Source: Bacillota bacterium (GTDB taxonomy: Bacteria; Bacillota; Clostridia; Acetivibrionales; DSM-1351). From it: a stretch of DNA of 64,000 nucleotides. Each line of letters begins with the position of its first letter. Positions within the stretch are counted from its first letter, which is position 1. The notes under the pieces are model-generated. The model was not told the DNA's origin. It was given only the letters and a program-made list of their open reading frames with translations, and did not search any database. Below, piece after piece: positions 38,531 to 47,979 of this stretch. The DNA is taken from contig JAEZUC010000079.1 in the NCBI GenBank assembly GCA_023443515.1, positions 19,965-83,964 on the forward strand, given 5' to 3'. Both the position numbers and the translations under genes were made by a program.

Positions 38531-38992
38531 ATGATATTGGTAAGTGCATGTCTTGCCGGACTTAACAGTAAATATAACGGTAAAAGCAACTATAACGAGT
38601 ATATAGAGAAACTTGTCAAGGAAGGTAAGGCAATTATGGTCTGCCCTGAACAGATGGGCGGGTTGCCTACCCCAAGGGATTCTTGTGAAATTGTCTGCGG
38701 AGACGGAGGAGATGTCCTTTCGGGGAAATCAAATATAATGGACTCTAAAGGCAAAAATCAAACAGAGAAATTTATAAAGGGTGCTGAAGAAACGCTGAAG
38801 GTTGGCAGACTCTATAACATAAAAAAAGCAATATTAAAATCAAAAAGTCCATCCTGCGGTGTTGGAAAGATATATGACGGAACCTTCAGTGGAAAGTTGA
38901 TTGAAGGAAACGGTGTCACAGCGGAACTTTTAATAAAAAATGGCTTTGAGGTCATATCTGATAAGGATCTTCCGGAAAATAGATGTAAATAA
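38531..38992 (+). CDS. DUF523 family protein
   Basis: A 153-residue protein of the DUF523 family. The signature begins ILVSACLAGLNSKYNGKSN, followed by VCPEQMGGLPTPRDSCEI, then KSKSPSCGVGKIYDG and TAELLIKNGFEV. Several conserved Cys (in SACLAG, VCPEQ, DSCEI and SPSCG) suggest a metal or iron-sulfur site. Biochemical function is not established. The start is 7 nt after rnr, with AGGGG just before the ATG, so the two are co-transcribed; a strong terminator follows. Confidence 0.9.
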   Translation: MILVSACLAGLNSKYNGKSNYNEYIEKLVKEGKAIMVCPEQMGGLPTPRDSCEIVCGDGGDVLSGKSNIMDSKGKNQTEKFIKGAEETLKVGRLYNIKKAILKSKSPSCGVGKIYDGTFSGKLIEGNGVTAELLIKNGFEVISDKDLPENRCK

Positions 38993-38994
38993 TA

Positions 38995-39027
38995 AAAAGC
39001 GAGTTTCAGAACTCGCTTTTACTTTTT
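38995..39027 (+). terminator. Terminator after DUF523 gene
   Basis: AAAAGCGAGTT-TCAG-AACTCGCTTTT, then ACTTTTT. Confidence 0.85.
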
Positions 39028-39060
39028 CGATTTATTAATAGTTAAGTACTCGTTAATAAA

Positions 39061-39288
39061 TTAAACCACAAAACGCTTGATTTCATCACAGAATTTTTCG
39101 CTGTCATCGTTCTGAACTTCAACTTTAATCGGCTTGCTGAGGTCAAGGCTGAAGATTCCCATGATTGACTTTGCGTCTACGATGTAACGTCCTGATGATA
39201 AATCAACATCAAAGTCATATTTGTTAACGATATTTACGAAATCCTTTACGTCGTTAATAGATTTTAAAGAAATATCAAATGATTTCAT
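39061..39288 (-). CDS. HPr-like protein lacking the active-site His
   Basis: A 75-residue minus-strand protein with the HPr fold. The region around the regulatory serine is well kept: VDAKSIMGIFSLDLSKPI, with S41 at the place of Ser46. The catalytic loop of HPr (GLHARPA, His15) is missing; the equivalent stretch reads INDVKDFVNIVNKYDFDVD. It therefore cannot carry phosphate from enzyme I as HPr does, but could be a regulatory relative of the HPr/Crh kind. Start at 39288 has AGGAGG upstream on the minus strand. It is monocistronic, convergent with the rnr-DUF523 unit. Confidence 0.85.
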   Translation of the reverse strand: MKSFDISLKSINDVKDFVNIVNKYDFDVDLSSGRYIVDAKSIMGIFSLDLSKPIKVEVQNDDSEKFCDEIKRFVV

Positions 39289-39671
39289 ATTATACATCCT
39301 CCTTATAATTAAGGTAAAAAACAATTATTTTTTTTACATTTTAATATTACCCGCTTTTCAAATATTAGTCAATGAAGATGTTTGAAACTGGGGGAAATAT
39401 TTACATCTAAATACCACCAAATGCCACTATATAAAGGGTTTGCGAGATTGTTGTGCATTTCTTACAAACTTTGGGTAATGTTTTCATTCAATAATTTCTT
39501 AAAATCATTGTTTTGATTAACACGGAAGTTGGTAGTGAATTTATAGGATATGAAGCAACTCATTTGATAAAAGATTTCAGTGTTGAAATAAAAGCGTTAT
39601 TAATGTTATACTTTTCTAATATGTATGAAACCATAATAAATATAAAATAAAAATGAGGATTGAAAGCATTA
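39289..39671. other. Gap between the HPr-like gene and mtaB
   Basis: 383 nt without a supported gene. It holds the ribosome site and start region of the minus-strand HPr-like gene on the left and the mtaB leader on the right. A short open frame at about 39516-39650 shows no ribosome site or recognised similarity. No strong hairpin seen. Confidence 0.5.
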
Positions 39672-40982
39672 ATGAAAAAAGTAGCTTTTTATACGTTAGG
39701 TTGCAAGGTAAATCAATATGAATCCGAAGCAGTTTCTTCAATATTTGAGCAAAACGGATATGAAGTAGTTTCGTTTGATAGGGATTCAGATGTTTATATA
39801 ATAAATACATGTACGGTTACAAATCTAAGTGACAGAAAATCCAGACAGGCTATCAGAAAGGCAAAAAAAACAAACCCTGATGCTATTGTTATTGTTATGG
39901 GTTGCTATGCACAGACATCCTCAGAAGAAGTTTTGAAGATTCCCGGTGTAAACATGGTTATCGGTACCAAGGACCGTGGCAGAATTATGGAATACGTTGA
40001 AAGAATTGAAGCTGGTGAATGCAGAATAAATGCTGTGGACAATATAATGGCATCCAGGTCTTTTGAGGAGCTTAAACTAAGCACATATAAAGAGAGGACA
40101 AGGGCATACCTGAAAATACAGGAAGGGTGCAGTCAGTTTTGCGCATATTGTATAATTCCATATGCGAGGGGGCCTATACGAAGCAGAAAGCCGGATGATA
40201 TAATAGAAGAGGTAAGGCAACTTGCAGATGGTGGATTTTTAGAGGTTGTATTAACAGGTATCCATCTTGCTTCATATGGCAGAGAGCTGGAGGGCACCGA
40301 CCTGCTTGATATTATTGAGAAAATACACAGTATTGACGGGATTAAAAGAATACGGCTTGGTTCCATAGAACCGACTACAATCACAAAGGAATTTGTTGAA
40401 GCTACCGGTAGGCTGCCAAAGCTTTGTCCGCATTTTCATTTGTCATTACAGAGTGGTTGTGATAAGACCCTTGCAGAAATGAACAGAAAATATAACACTG
40501 ATGAATACAGAAAAAGCGTAGAGCTACTTAAAAACAATATTCCTGATGTTGCAATTACTACCGATTTGATGGTAGGTTTTCCCGGTGAATCGGAAGAGGA
40601 CTTTTTAAAGTCCCGTGATTTTGCGGAAGAAATGGGTTTTTCCAAAATACACGTATTTAAATATTCACCACGAAAGGGAACACCTGCAGCAGAAATGAAA
40701 AATCAGGTAAGCCCTGAAGAAAAGGAAAGAAGAAGCGAAATAATGCTGACCTTATCGGATGAGCTTGAAAAAAATTATATGGAATTGTACGTAGGAAGGA
40801 ATATGGAAGTTTTATATGAGCAGGAGATGCAGGCTGAAGATGGCTATATTGAAGGGCTGACAAATAATTATATTCGGGTTATGGCAAAAGGTGATATTAG
40901 CCTTAAGGGTAAACTGGCAGAAACAAAACTGTCAAAGATTAAAGGTGTATTATTCGAAGGAAAAATTGTTGCAAATGACTGA
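39672..40982 (+). CDS. mtaB: tRNA t6A37 methylthiotransferase MtaB
   Basis: A 436-residue radical-SAM enzyme that adds a methylthio group to t6A at position 37 of tRNAs decoding ANN codons. The N-terminal UPF0004 domain has Cys ligands in TLGCKVNQYES, INTCTVTN and VMGCYAQ; the radical-SAM cluster is C153, C157 and C160 in GCSQFCAYCIIPYARG; a TRAM domain closes the protein (LSKIKGVLFEGKIV). ATG 39672 gives the standard MKKVAFYTLGCKVN start; a TTG at 39660 lies only 1 nt after a weak GAGGA. ireB follows 88 nt downstream. Confidence 0.95.
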   Translation: MKKVAFYTLGCKVNQYESEAVSSIFEQNGYEVVSFDRDSDVYIINTCTVTNLSDRKSRQAIRKAKKTNPDAIVIVMGCYAQTSSEEVLKIPGVNMVIGTKDRGRIMEYVERIEAGECRINAVDNIMASRSFEELKLSTYKERTRAYLKIQEGCSQFCAYCIIPYARGPIRSRKPDDIIEEVRQLADGGFLEVVLTGIHLASYGRELEGTDLLDIIEKIHSIDGIKRIRLGSIEPTTITKEFVEATGRLPKLCPHFHLSLQSGCDKTLAEMNRKYNTDEYRKSVELLKNNIPDVAITTDLMVGFPGESEEDFLKSRDFAEEMGFSKIHVFKYSPRKGTPAAEMKNQVSPEEKERRSEIMLTLSDELEKNYMELYVGRNMEVLYEQEMQAEDGYIEGLTNNYIRVMAKGDISLKGKLAETKLSKIKGVLFEGKIVAND

Positions 40983-41070
40983 CGAATGAGTTAGTATATA
41001 TAGTATATAACCTTATATAGTTTTAGAAAAATATGGATATTGGTTAGAGGTAACTGGGAAGGTGATATAA

Positions 41071-41337
41071 ATGGGAATTAACGAGACTATGATGTTTAAA
41101 GTGGATAATGAAAAAGAGAACGAAGCAAAAGAAATCTTAGTTTCTGTTCATCAGGCACTAAAAGAGAAAGGATATAATCCTATAAACCAGATGGTTGGGT
41201 ATATTTTGTCTGGAGATCCTACTTACATCACAAATTACAAGAACGCCAGAAGTATTGTCAGAAGACTTGAGAGAGATGAATTGCTGGAAGAAGTCCTTAA
41301 ATTTTACCTGGAAAATCATAATAAAGTACCTGAATAA
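41071..41337 (+). CDS. IreB-family regulatory phosphoprotein (DUF965)
   Basis: An 88-residue protein of the IreB/YrzL family, small helical substrates of the Ser/Thr kinase IreK/PrkC. Diagnostic stretches are [36 protein letters not shown] and [22 protein letters not shown] C terminus. It commonly precedes ruvX and a DUF1292 gene, exactly as here. GGAAGGTGA precedes the ATG. A short hairpin lies between it and ruvX. Confidence 0.92.
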   Translation: MGINETMMFKVDNEKENEAKEILVSVHQALKEKGYNPINQMVGYILSGDPTYITNYKNARSIVRRLERDELLEEVLKFYLENHNKVPE

Positions 41338-41349
41338 TTGATTAAAAAC

Positions 41350-41373
41350 AGGCACTCTCAAATGGGAGTGCCT
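41350..41373 (+). terminator. Hairpin between ireB and ruvX
   Basis: AGGCACTC and GAGTGCCT enclose 8 nt; the T-run is poor (CTTAATTTT), so it may only reduce read-through. Confidence 0.55.
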
Positions 41374-41402
41374 CTTAATTTTATCTGCTTTTGGAGGAAA
41401 GA

Positions 41403-41831
41403 ATGAGAATACTTGGAATTGACTATGGAGACTCACGAATAGGTGTAGCCATAAGTGACCCTATGGGCTGGACAGCCCAAGGGTTAGAAATGATTAAAAG
41501 TAAGGATAGTTTGAAAAAAGCTGTCTTACGTTTATCAGAAATAATAAATGAATATGGTGTTACAGACATAGTTATAGGGTATCCTATTAATATGAACGGA
41601 ACAAAAGGACCCAGAACTGAAAGAACAGAACAATTCATAAAAAAGATTTCGGAAATGGGTCAATTTAATATAATAAAATGGGATGAGAGGCTCACTACCG
41701 TTTCAGCCCACAGAACTATGAATGAACTGGGGATAAAAGCATCAAAAAAGAAGGACATTGTGGATACAATGTCAGCGGTATTAATCCTTCAAGGGTATCT
41801 TGACCGAATGGCGGGTAATAAAAAAAGTTGA
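41403..41831 (+). CDS. ruvX: RuvX/YqgF Holliday-junction resolvase-like nuclease
   Basis: A 142-residue RNase H-fold protein. The first acidic residue is in ILGIDYGDSRIGVAIS; the second region reads VIGYPINMNGTKGPRTE, the third WDERLTTVSAHRTM, and the last KKDIVDTMSAVLILQGYL. The family takes part in pre-16S rRNA 5'-end maturation or junction resolution. GGAGGA is 5-10 nt before the ATG. Gene order ireB-ruvX-DUF1292 is conserved in Firmicutes. Confidence 0.95.
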   Translation: MRILGIDYGDSRIGVAISDPMGWTAQGLEMIKSKDSLKKAVLRLSEIINEYGVTDIVIGYPINMNGTKGPRTERTEQFIKKISEMGQFNIIKWDERLTTVSAHRTMNELGIKASKKKDIVDTMSAVLILQGYLDRMAGNKKS

Positions 41832-41931
41832 TATTGGAAATCATCTACATGTATGTTATTATAAAATTAATGCATTCCGATTTCTGATGCATTATAGGGC
41901 ATTCAAAGACTTATACTAGGAGGAAGTATAT

Positions 41932-42219
41932 ATGAACGATGAAGAAAGAGATGATATTGTAGTACTGTTAGGTGAGGATGGAGAGGAAGTTGAATTTGAG
42001 CATCTTGATACCATAGAAATGGATGGTAACGAATATGTAATTCTGCTCCCCCTTGACGAACAGGAAAATGAAGAAGTAGATGAAGTTGTTATTCTGAAAA
42101 TTGAACACAACGAAGATGGTGAAGACTCGTTTATTACTGTTGATGACGAAGAAGAACTTAACAGAGTATTTGAAGAATTCAAAACCAGAATGGAAGATGA
42201 ATACGATTTTGATGAGTAA
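41932..42219 (+). CDS. DUF1292 family protein (YrzB-like)
   Basis: A 95-residue, very acidic protein: DDIVVLLGEDGEEVEFEHLD, then NEYVILLPLDEQENEE and EDSFITVDDEEELNRVFEEF. This pattern (a beta-rich acidic core with a C-terminal helix) defines DUF1292. Function is unknown; its stable position after ruvX suggests a housekeeping role. AGGAGGAAG precedes the ATG. A moderate terminator follows. Confidence 0.9.
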   Translation: MNDEERDDIVVLLGEDGEEVEFEHLDTIEMDGNEYVILLPLDEQENEEVDEVVILKIEHNEDGEDSFITVDDEEELNRVFEEFKTRMEDEYDFDE

Positions 42220-42260
42220 TCATTACTCAGTTTAAACGAATAGATAAACCCTGATATAAA

Positions 42261-42302
42261 TAGGACTTCAGCTTTTTAAGGCTGGGGTTCTATTTATTTT
42301 TA
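42261..42302 (+). terminator. Terminator after DUF1292 gene
   Basis: TAGGACTTCAGC pairs imperfectly with GCTGGGGTTCTA, then TTTATTTTT. Confidence 0.6.
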
Positions 42303-42458
42303 TGTTTACCGTATATCATTATGGGTATTAAATCATTGATAGTACTATTAATTTGTTTTAACACTCCCTAAATTTAAAAAAGTATTGTAAAATATAATTA
42401 ATTATGTTAACGTCACAAATTATACATACTAACTATACTCTACACTAAAGGAGAACAT

Positions 42459-44486
42459 ATGACTATCAGGAAAAAACTTACCTTATTTGTTGCGGGATTA
42501 GCGATTCTTTCCATTGCAACAACACAATTATTTTCTTTATTTAAATCAAATGACATTATTGTAAGTCAAACAAATACAATGTCAAAGGATTTAAGTTCAG
42601 CGTACGCGGATAACATTTCTAATCTGATTGAAATGGAAAAATCAGTCGTAAGTGCGCTCTCATCTCAAAAGAGCATTATTGAATTGCTTGAACAATCTCA
42701 GTCAGGATCAACAGAACCAAGCCAACAGCTAAAAAATGAATGTATGGAACTCTTAAAAAACACCGAAAAAAAAGAATGGAATTTGGAACATGTTTTTGTG
42801 GTTAACAAAGACAATGTAATAATTGCAGATACAAACGACAAAACATTGGGACAAAATCTATCTGACCGCGACTATTCACTACAGACCTTATCGGAAGGAA
42901 AGCCCATGATAAGTGATGTACTTTCATCTAAGGCCACCGAAAAAAATGTAGTCATATTTACATATCCTGTAAGGAACTCCGGTGGGAATTTGGTAGGGTA
43001 CGTTGCAGCGTCAGTTTATACCGACACTTTTAATGGCTACCTTGAGGACAAAAAGATTCTTGGTACTAAATCAAGCTACGTATTTTTAGCAGATAAAGCA
43101 GGAAACATTTTATACCATCCTGACAAAAACAAAATAGGAAAGCCGGTTGAAACACTTCAAATAAAAGATATAATCAAAAAACCGGGAGATAAAATATCAG
43201 ATGTTCTAAATTATCAATATAAAGGACAAGAAAAAATAGCAGCCTACAAATTTATAACTAAAACGGGCTGGCTGGTTGTGTTATCAGGCACAATCGATGA
43301 GGTTACTGCACCTGTAGCTGCAATGGAAGGGTTTATTCTTACATTAAGTCTGATAATGATATTAATTGCTTCTGCAGTGGGATATTTAATAGCAATTCGC
43401 ATTTCAAAGCCTATAGAAAGAGTAACACATCTTATCCAAAAAACATCCAAGCTAGACTTAAAATATGATAACTCATTTGAGATATATCTGAAGGGCAAGG
43501 ATGAAATAGGAACCATAACCAGGGCAGTTGCAGAAATGCGTCAGGTTCTGCGTGGCATGGCGGGTAAACTTATTGAAGTATCCGAAAAGATAAATGACAA
43601 TGCACAGCAGGTAAGTACTCTTGCAACTGAGGTGAAAACAGATTCACAGGATAACTCAGCAACCACACAGGAGTTGTCGGCAGGAGCAGAAGAGTCTGCT
43701 GCTTCTACTGAGGAAATTTCAGCATCAATTACCGACGTTGAAAATAATGTAAACACTATTGCAAAAAGAACCAAAGAGGGTGCTGATGTATGCAGGCAGA
43801 TTACTGAAAGAGCATTAAAACTCAAGGAAGACGCTCTTAAATCCAGTGAAAATGCAAAATCGGTATATGACGAAGTAAAACAAAAAATAGAAAAATCTAT
43901 TGAGCAGTCCAAGAGTATACATCAAATTAACCTTTTGGCAGACACTATCCTGCAAATTACCGATCAGACAAACCTACTGGCACTGAATGCTGCTATTGAA
44001 GCTGCCAGAGCAGGAGAATCAGGAAAGGGGTTTGCGGTGGTTGCAGATGAAATCAGAAAACTGGCCGAGCAATCATCAAAAACTGTCGGTAGTATTCAGA
44101 GAATGGTTGAGGAAGTTAATCAGGCAGTTAGGAGTATGAATGAAAGTTCAACCTCGATACTATCCTTTGTGGATCAGGATGTACTGACAGACTACCAGAA
44201 ATTAATGGACATAAGTGAACAATACAATAATGATTCAAAGCTGGTTAATGGGTTGATGTCTGACTTTATTCATACTTCGGAAGAGCTTAATACCACTATA
44301 ACAAGTGTATCAACTGCAGTTAATGAAGTTGCACAAACTGTTGTTGAAAGCGCCAGAGGAATTGAAAATATTGCTTTAAAGACATCATCCATTGTTGAAA
44401 AGACTGAAGAGGTTGATGAAAAAGCGGTAGAAAACTTAGATAGTGCCAAGGAACTTTATGATATCGTATCCAAGTTTAAGTTGTAA
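42459..44486 (+). CDS. Methyl-accepting chemotaxis protein with Cache sensor
   Basis: A 675-residue chemoreceptor. TM1 is at about residues 8-28; an extracytoplasmic double-Cache domain spans about 35-280 ([38 protein letters not shown]); TM2 is at about 288-312; HAMP follows; the C-terminal signalling domain covers about 370-675 with the tip [20 protein letters not shown] and [17 protein letters not shown]. The Cache class often binds amino acids, organic acids or other small molecules; the ligand here is not predictable. AAGGAG precedes the ATG. It is a single gene with its own terminator, and no che genes are in the window. Confidence 0.95.
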   Translation: MTIRKKLTLFVAGLAILSIATTQLFSLFKSNDIIVSQTNTMSKDLSSAYADNISNLIEMEKSVVSALSSQKSIIELLEQSQSGSTEPSQQLKNECMELLKNTEKKEWNLEHVFVVNKDNVIIADTNDKTLGQNLSDRDYSLQTLSEGKPMISDVLSSKATEKNVVIFTYPVRNSGGNLVGYVAASVYTDTFNGYLEDKKILGTKSSYVFLADKAGNILYHPDKNKIGKPVETLQIKDIIKKPGDKISDVLNYQYKGQEKIAAYKFITKTGWLVVLSGTIDEVTAPVAAMEGFILTLSLIMILIASAVGYLIAIRISKPIERVTHLIQKTSKLDLKYDNSFEIYLKGKDEIGTITRAVAEMRQVLRGMAGKLIEVSEKINDNAQQVSTLATEVKTDSQDNSATTQELSAGAEESAASTEEISASITDVENNVNTIAKRTKEGADVCRQITERALKLKEDALKSSENAKSVYDEVKQKIEKSIEQSKSIHQINLLADTILQITDQTNLLALNAAIEAARAGESGKGFAVVADEIRKLAEQSSKTVGSIQRMVEEVNQAVRSMNESSTSILSFVDQDVLTDYQKLMDISEQYNNDSKLVNGLMSDFIHTSEELNTTITSVSTAVNEVAQTVVESARGIENIALKTSSIVEKTEEVDEKAVENLDSAKELYDIVSKFKL

Positions 44487-44503
44487 CAAATATAATACCA
44501 GTA

Positions 44504-44543
44504 AACCACCCTGTTTGTAAGATAAAGCGGGGTGGTTTTTTTA
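44504..44543 (+). terminator. Terminator after the chemoreceptor gene
   Basis: AACCACCCTG pairs with CGGGGTGGTT and is followed by TTTTT. Confidence 0.85.
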
Positions 44544-44600
44544 TGATAAGGTACAAAAATTTTACCGTATCCATAATTAATTAAATTTTTAACAATCTTG

Positions 44601-44629
44601 TTGAATATGTTTTCTGTATTTGTTATAAT
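44601..44629 (+). promoter_or_regulatory. Strong sigma-A promoter of the hydrogenase operon
   Basis: TTGAAT (44601-44606), a 17-nt spacer, then a perfect TATAAT (44624-44629), 54 nt before the hndA start. Confidence 0.7.
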
Positions 44630-44682
44630 ATTAACATAATTTGTGAATATATTAACACATATACTAAAGGGAGGTTTGGTTA

Positions 44683-45177
44683 ATGAGTGAAAACAGGTGC
44701 TGCTGTGGCTGCACAGATGAAAATAGCTTGAAACTCGGAAAAATCATTGATAAATATAAAGGAACAAGAGGTGCTTTGATTCCAGTATTACATGAAGTCC
44801 AAGAAGTATATGGCTATTTGCCCGAAGACGTATTAAAAGAAATATCCGAGAAGCTTAATGTTTCACTTGCTGAAATATATGGGGTAGTTACTTTCTATAC
44901 TCAATTCTCATTAAATCCAAAAGGTCGATTTAAGATTAATATCTGCATGGGTACTGCATGCTATGTTAAGGGATCAGGAGACATTCTGGATAAATTTAAA
45001 GAAAAACTGGGAATTGATGTAGGACAGTGTACTGAGGATGGAAAGTTTTCACTTGATGCATGCAGATGTATTGGAGCGTGCGGACTTGCACCTGTAATTA
45101 CGGTAAATGAAGATGTTCACGGCAGATTGGTGCCAGATGATGTAGATGGTATATTGGAGAAATACAAGGACTTATAA
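44683..45177 (+). CDS. hndA: Hydrogenase NuoE-like [2Fe-2S] subunit
   Basis: A 164-residue thioredoxin-fold ferredoxin of the NuoE/HydC/HndA type. The four cluster Cys lie in NICMGTACYVKG and DACRCIGACGLAP. The N terminus carries an unusual Cys cluster (ENRCCCGCTDEN). The helical region (LIPVLHEVQEVYGYLPEDVL) is standard. It passes electrons in an NAD(P)-linked, possibly electron-bifurcating [FeFe] hydrogenase with the genes at 45749, 46167 and 47980. GGGAGG precedes the ATG. First gene of the operon. Confidence 0.95.
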   Translation: MSENRCCCGCTDENSLKLGKIIDKYKGTRGALIPVLHEVQEVYGYLPEDVLKEISEKLNVSLAEIYGVVTFYTQFSLNPKGRFKINICMGTACYVKGSGDILDKFKEKLGIDVGQCTEDGKFSLDACRCIGACGLAPVITVNEDVHGRLVPDDVDGILEKYKDL

Positions 45178-45198
45178 TTGTACATTTCGAGGTTAATA

Positions 45199-45765
45199 AT
45201 GAGGGATTTATCGCTTCATATTCTTGATATAGTTCAAAATTCAATAACTGCTCAGGCATCAAAAATCAAAATACATATTTCGATAAATTCCAAGGGAGAT
45301 TATTTATTACTAAATATATGTGATAACGGGGTAGGCATGGATTATGATACCTCTAAAAACGCACAGGATCCCTTTTTTACGTCGAGGATAACAAGAAAAG
45401 TAGGACTTGGAATACCATTATTAAAAGAAGCTACAATAAAATGCAATGGAAATTTCAGCCTCATTTCTGAAAAAAATGAGGGTACAAAGATAATTGCTGC
45501 GTTTTCAATCAATCACATTGACAGGCTTCCCATTGGTGAAATAGGTGAAACCCTGGTAGCAGCAATAATATCAAACCCACAGATTACATTTATTTTAGAA
45601 CTTAACAGCGAAAAGGGTTTATTCAGAGTTCATACTAATGAAGTTATCAAAACCCTTGGTGATGTGAATATTACAGAGCCGGAAGTGCTTAAGTGGTTGA
45701 AAGAGTATATTGATGAAGGTATAAAGAATATTTTTGGAGGTGTACTTAATGAAGTCGATAGCTGA
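45199..45765 (+). CDS. HATPase-domain protein in hydrogenase operon
   Basis: A 188-residue protein with only a GHKL-type ATP-binding domain: SLHILDIVQNSITAQASKI (N box), NICDNGVGMDYD (G1), FFTSR (F) and KVGLGIPLLKEATIKCNG (G2), then a C-terminal segment of about 75 residues of unknown fold. There is no phospho-acceptor His, no receiver and no membrane segment. Similar ATPases recur in hydrogenase operons of this type in clostridia, between hndA- and hndB-like genes. ATG 45199 has GAGGT upstream; the TTG at 45178 precedes it. Its last 17 nt overlap the next gene. Possible roles are a serine-kinase-like regulator or a chaperone. Confidence 0.85.
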   Translation: MRDLSLHILDIVQNSITAQASKIKIHISINSKGDYLLLNICDNGVGMDYDTSKNAQDPFFTSRITRKVGLGIPLLKEATIKCNGNFSLISEKNEGTKIIAAFSINHIDRLPIGEIGETLVAAIISNPQITFILELNSEKGLFRVHTNEVIKTLGDVNITEPEVLKWLKEYIDEGIKNIFGGVLNEVDS

Positions 45766-46120
45766 ATTGGATGAGATCAGAAAGAAAACTTTAGGCCAGT
45801 TATCTATCAGATCCAATGAAAAAGGCATCAAAGTGGTTGTTGCAATGGCAACCTGCGGAATAGCAGCCGGAGCAAGACCGGTAATGAAGGCATTTATTGA
45901 AGAAATAAATAAAAGGGATTTGGAAAATGTTACCGTATCTATTACAGGGTGTGTTGGAGTATGTAAAATGGAACCTGTTGTGGAAGTACTTGACAACGAC
46001 GGAAAAAAGGTAACATACATAAACATGACTCCTGAGAAAGCCCAAAGAGTAGTTCTTGAGCATATTGTAAACGGAAATGTATGTACAGACCTTACCATAG
46101 ATGCCCAGGAGGGTGTGTAA
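45749..46120 (+). CDS. hndB: Hydrogenase [2Fe-2S] thioredoxin-like ferredoxin subunit
   Basis: A 123-residue thioredoxin-like ferredoxin (HndB type). Cluster Cys are in MATCGIAAGARP and ITGCVGVCKMEP. The N-terminal helical segment (IAELDEIRKKTLGQL) and C-terminal VVLEHIVNGNVCTDLT are typical. GGAGGTG (45736-45742) precedes ATG 45749, which lies inside the 3' end of the ATPase gene, so translation is coupled. It serves as an electron relay of the hydrogenase complex. Confidence 0.93.
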   Translation: MKSIAELDEIRKKTLGQLSIRSNEKGIKVVVAMATCGIAAGARPVMKAFIEEINKRDLENVTVSITGCVGVCKMEPVVEVLDNDGKKVTYINMTPEKAQRVVLEHIVNGNVCTDLTIDAQEGV

Positions 46121-46166
46121 TAAATCTTAGTATATAACTCAAATAACTGTAAGGAGGTTTTTATAG

Positions 46167-47960
46167 ATGCAATTATATAGAGCACATGTTCTGGTTTGTG
46201 CAGGTACCGGTTGTACATCATCAAATTCCTTAAAAATTATGGAAGAAATGGAATCTTTACTTGTAAGCAACGAGCTGGACAGTGAAGTTCAAATAGTTAA
46301 AACAGGTTGTTTCGGCCTTTGTGCTGAGGGACCTATCGTAGTTGTATATCCTGAAGGAGCAATGTACACAAGAGTTGAGGTTTCTGATGTAAAAGAAATC
46401 GTTGAAGAGCATTTGCTGAAAGGACGTATAGTAAAGCGTTTATTGGCTGGCGAAAAGGAATCTGAGGATATTTCAAAGTCACTGGAAGGTGTGGATTTCT
46501 TTAACAGACAAATGCGTATTGCATTAAGAAACTGCGGACGTATAAATCCTGAGGATATCAACGAATACATAGCTTTTGACGGATATAAGGCACTTGAAAA
46601 AGTATTGACTGAAATGACCCCTGAAGCTGTTATAGATACAATGAAAAAGTCAGGGCTCAGAGGAAGAGGGGGCGGAGGCTTCCCTGCAGGTATGAAGTGG
46701 GAGTTTGCTGCAAAGCAGACAGCTGATCAGAAATACGTATGTTGTAATGCCGACGAAGGTGACCCGGGAGCATTTATGGATAGAAGTGTTCTGGAAGGGG
46801 ATCCCCATTCTGTAATAGAGGCTATGGCTATAGCAGGTTTTGCCATTGGAGCAACACAAGGTTACATATATGTAAGAGCCGAGTATCCTATAGCAGTTAA
46901 GAGATTGCAGATGGCAATTGATGAGGCTAAAGAATACGGCATATTGGGAGATAATGTACTGGGAACAGGACATGAATTTAATCTGGAAATAAGACTTGGT
47001 GCGGGAGCATTTGTTTGCGGTGAGGAAACTGCGCTCATGACATCAATAGAAGGACACAGGGGTGAGCCAAGACCAAGGCCTCCATTCCCGGCGGTTAAAG
47101 GATTGTGGGAGAAGCCAACAATTCTCAACAACGTTGAAACCTATGCAAATGTACCGGTTATTATATTAAAAGGTGCTGAATGGTTCTCTGGAATAGGAAC
47201 TGAAAAGAGTAAGGGAACAAAGGTATTTGCTCTCGGAGGAAAGATAAACAACACAGGATTGGTTGAGGTTCCTATGGGTACTACTTTGAGAGAAGTAGTT
47301 TACGATATAGGTGGCGGAATACCTAACGGCAAGAAGTTTAAGGCTGCTCAAACAGGAGGGCCTTCAGGTGGATGTATCCCTGCAACTCACTTGGATACGC
47401 CTATTGATTATGATTCACTTATTGCACTTGGCTCCATGATGGGTTCCGGCGGACTTATTGTAATGGACGAAGACAACTGTATGGTTGATATAGCTAAGTT
47501 CTTCCTAGAATTTACAGTTGATGAATCCTGTGGTAAATGTCCTCCGTGTCGTATCGGAACAAAGAGAATGCTTGAAATATTGGAAAGAATAACCGAAGGA
47601 AAGGGCGAAGCCGGAGATATCGAAAAGCTCGAAGTGTTGGCTAAAAATATTAAGGCATCTGCTCTGTGTGGACTTGGACAGACGGCTCCAAACCCAATTT
47701 TGAGTACTTTGAGATATTTCAGGGATGAATATGAGGCTCATGTATTTGACAAAAAATGTCCTTCAGGTGTTTGTAAATCAATGATGAAATATACTGTGGA
47801 TGCTAGCAAGTGTAAGTGCTGCGGAATCTGTGCAAAGGCCTGTCCGGTGGGATGTATAAAGGGCGAAAAGAAAGTTCCTTACGTTATAGATAATGCAAAA
47901 TGTGCAAAATGCGGTATTTGTATGGAAAAATGTCCGTTCAAGGCAATTACAAAGGGATAA
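46167..47960 (+). CDS. hndC: Hydrogenase NuoF-like NAD(P)/FMN subunit
   Basis: A 597-residue flavoprotein. Order of domains: an N-terminal thioredoxin-like [2Fe-2S] domain (VCAGTGCTSSN, KTGCFGLCAEGP), the NuoF core with FMN site GLRGRGGGGFPAGMKW and NAD(P) site NADEGDPGAFMDR, a SLBB domain, a [4Fe-4S] site ESCGKCPPCRIGTKRM, and a C-terminal two-cluster ferredoxin (CKCCGICAKACPVGC, CAKCGICMEKCPFKA). It is the site of NAD(P)H oxidation or reduction and of flavin-based electron splitting in bifurcating enzymes. AAGGAGG precedes the ATG. Confidence 0.96.
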   Translation: MQLYRAHVLVCAGTGCTSSNSLKIMEEMESLLVSNELDSEVQIVKTGCFGLCAEGPIVVVYPEGAMYTRVEVSDVKEIVEEHLLKGRIVKRLLAGEKESEDISKSLEGVDFFNRQMRIALRNCGRINPEDINEYIAFDGYKALEKVLTEMTPEAVIDTMKKSGLRGRGGGGFPAGMKWEFAAKQTADQKYVCCNADEGDPGAFMDRSVLEGDPHSVIEAMAIAGFAIGATQGYIYVRAEYPIAVKRLQMAIDEAKEYGILGDNVLGTGHEFNLEIRLGAGAFVCGEETALMTSIEGHRGEPRPRPPFPAVKGLWEKPTILNNVETYANVPVIILKGAEWFSGIGTEKSKGTKVFALGGKINNTGLVEVPMGTTLREVVYDIGGGIPNGKKFKAAQTGGPSGGCIPATHLDTPIDYDSLIALGSMMGSGGLIVMDEDNCMVDIAKFFLEFTVDESCGKCPPCRIGTKRMLEILERITEGKGEAGDIEKLEVLAKNIKASALCGLGQTAPNPILSTLRYFRDEYEAHVFDKKCPSGVCKSMMKYTVDASKCKCCGICAKACPVGCIKGEKKVPYVIDNAKCAKCGICMEKCPFKAITKG

Positions 47961-47979
47961 GGGAGGAGAGTGAAATAAA

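Noticed and set aside
39500..39650. Remnant of alaS or another synthetase before mtaB (a frame with GSEFIGYEATH)
   Set aside because: Similarity is limited to a few residues, with no ribosome site and no continuation; chance is more likely.
45619..46224. 201-codon minus-strand open frame across hndB
   Set aside because: Lies over three well-supported plus-strand genes and has no family resemblance.
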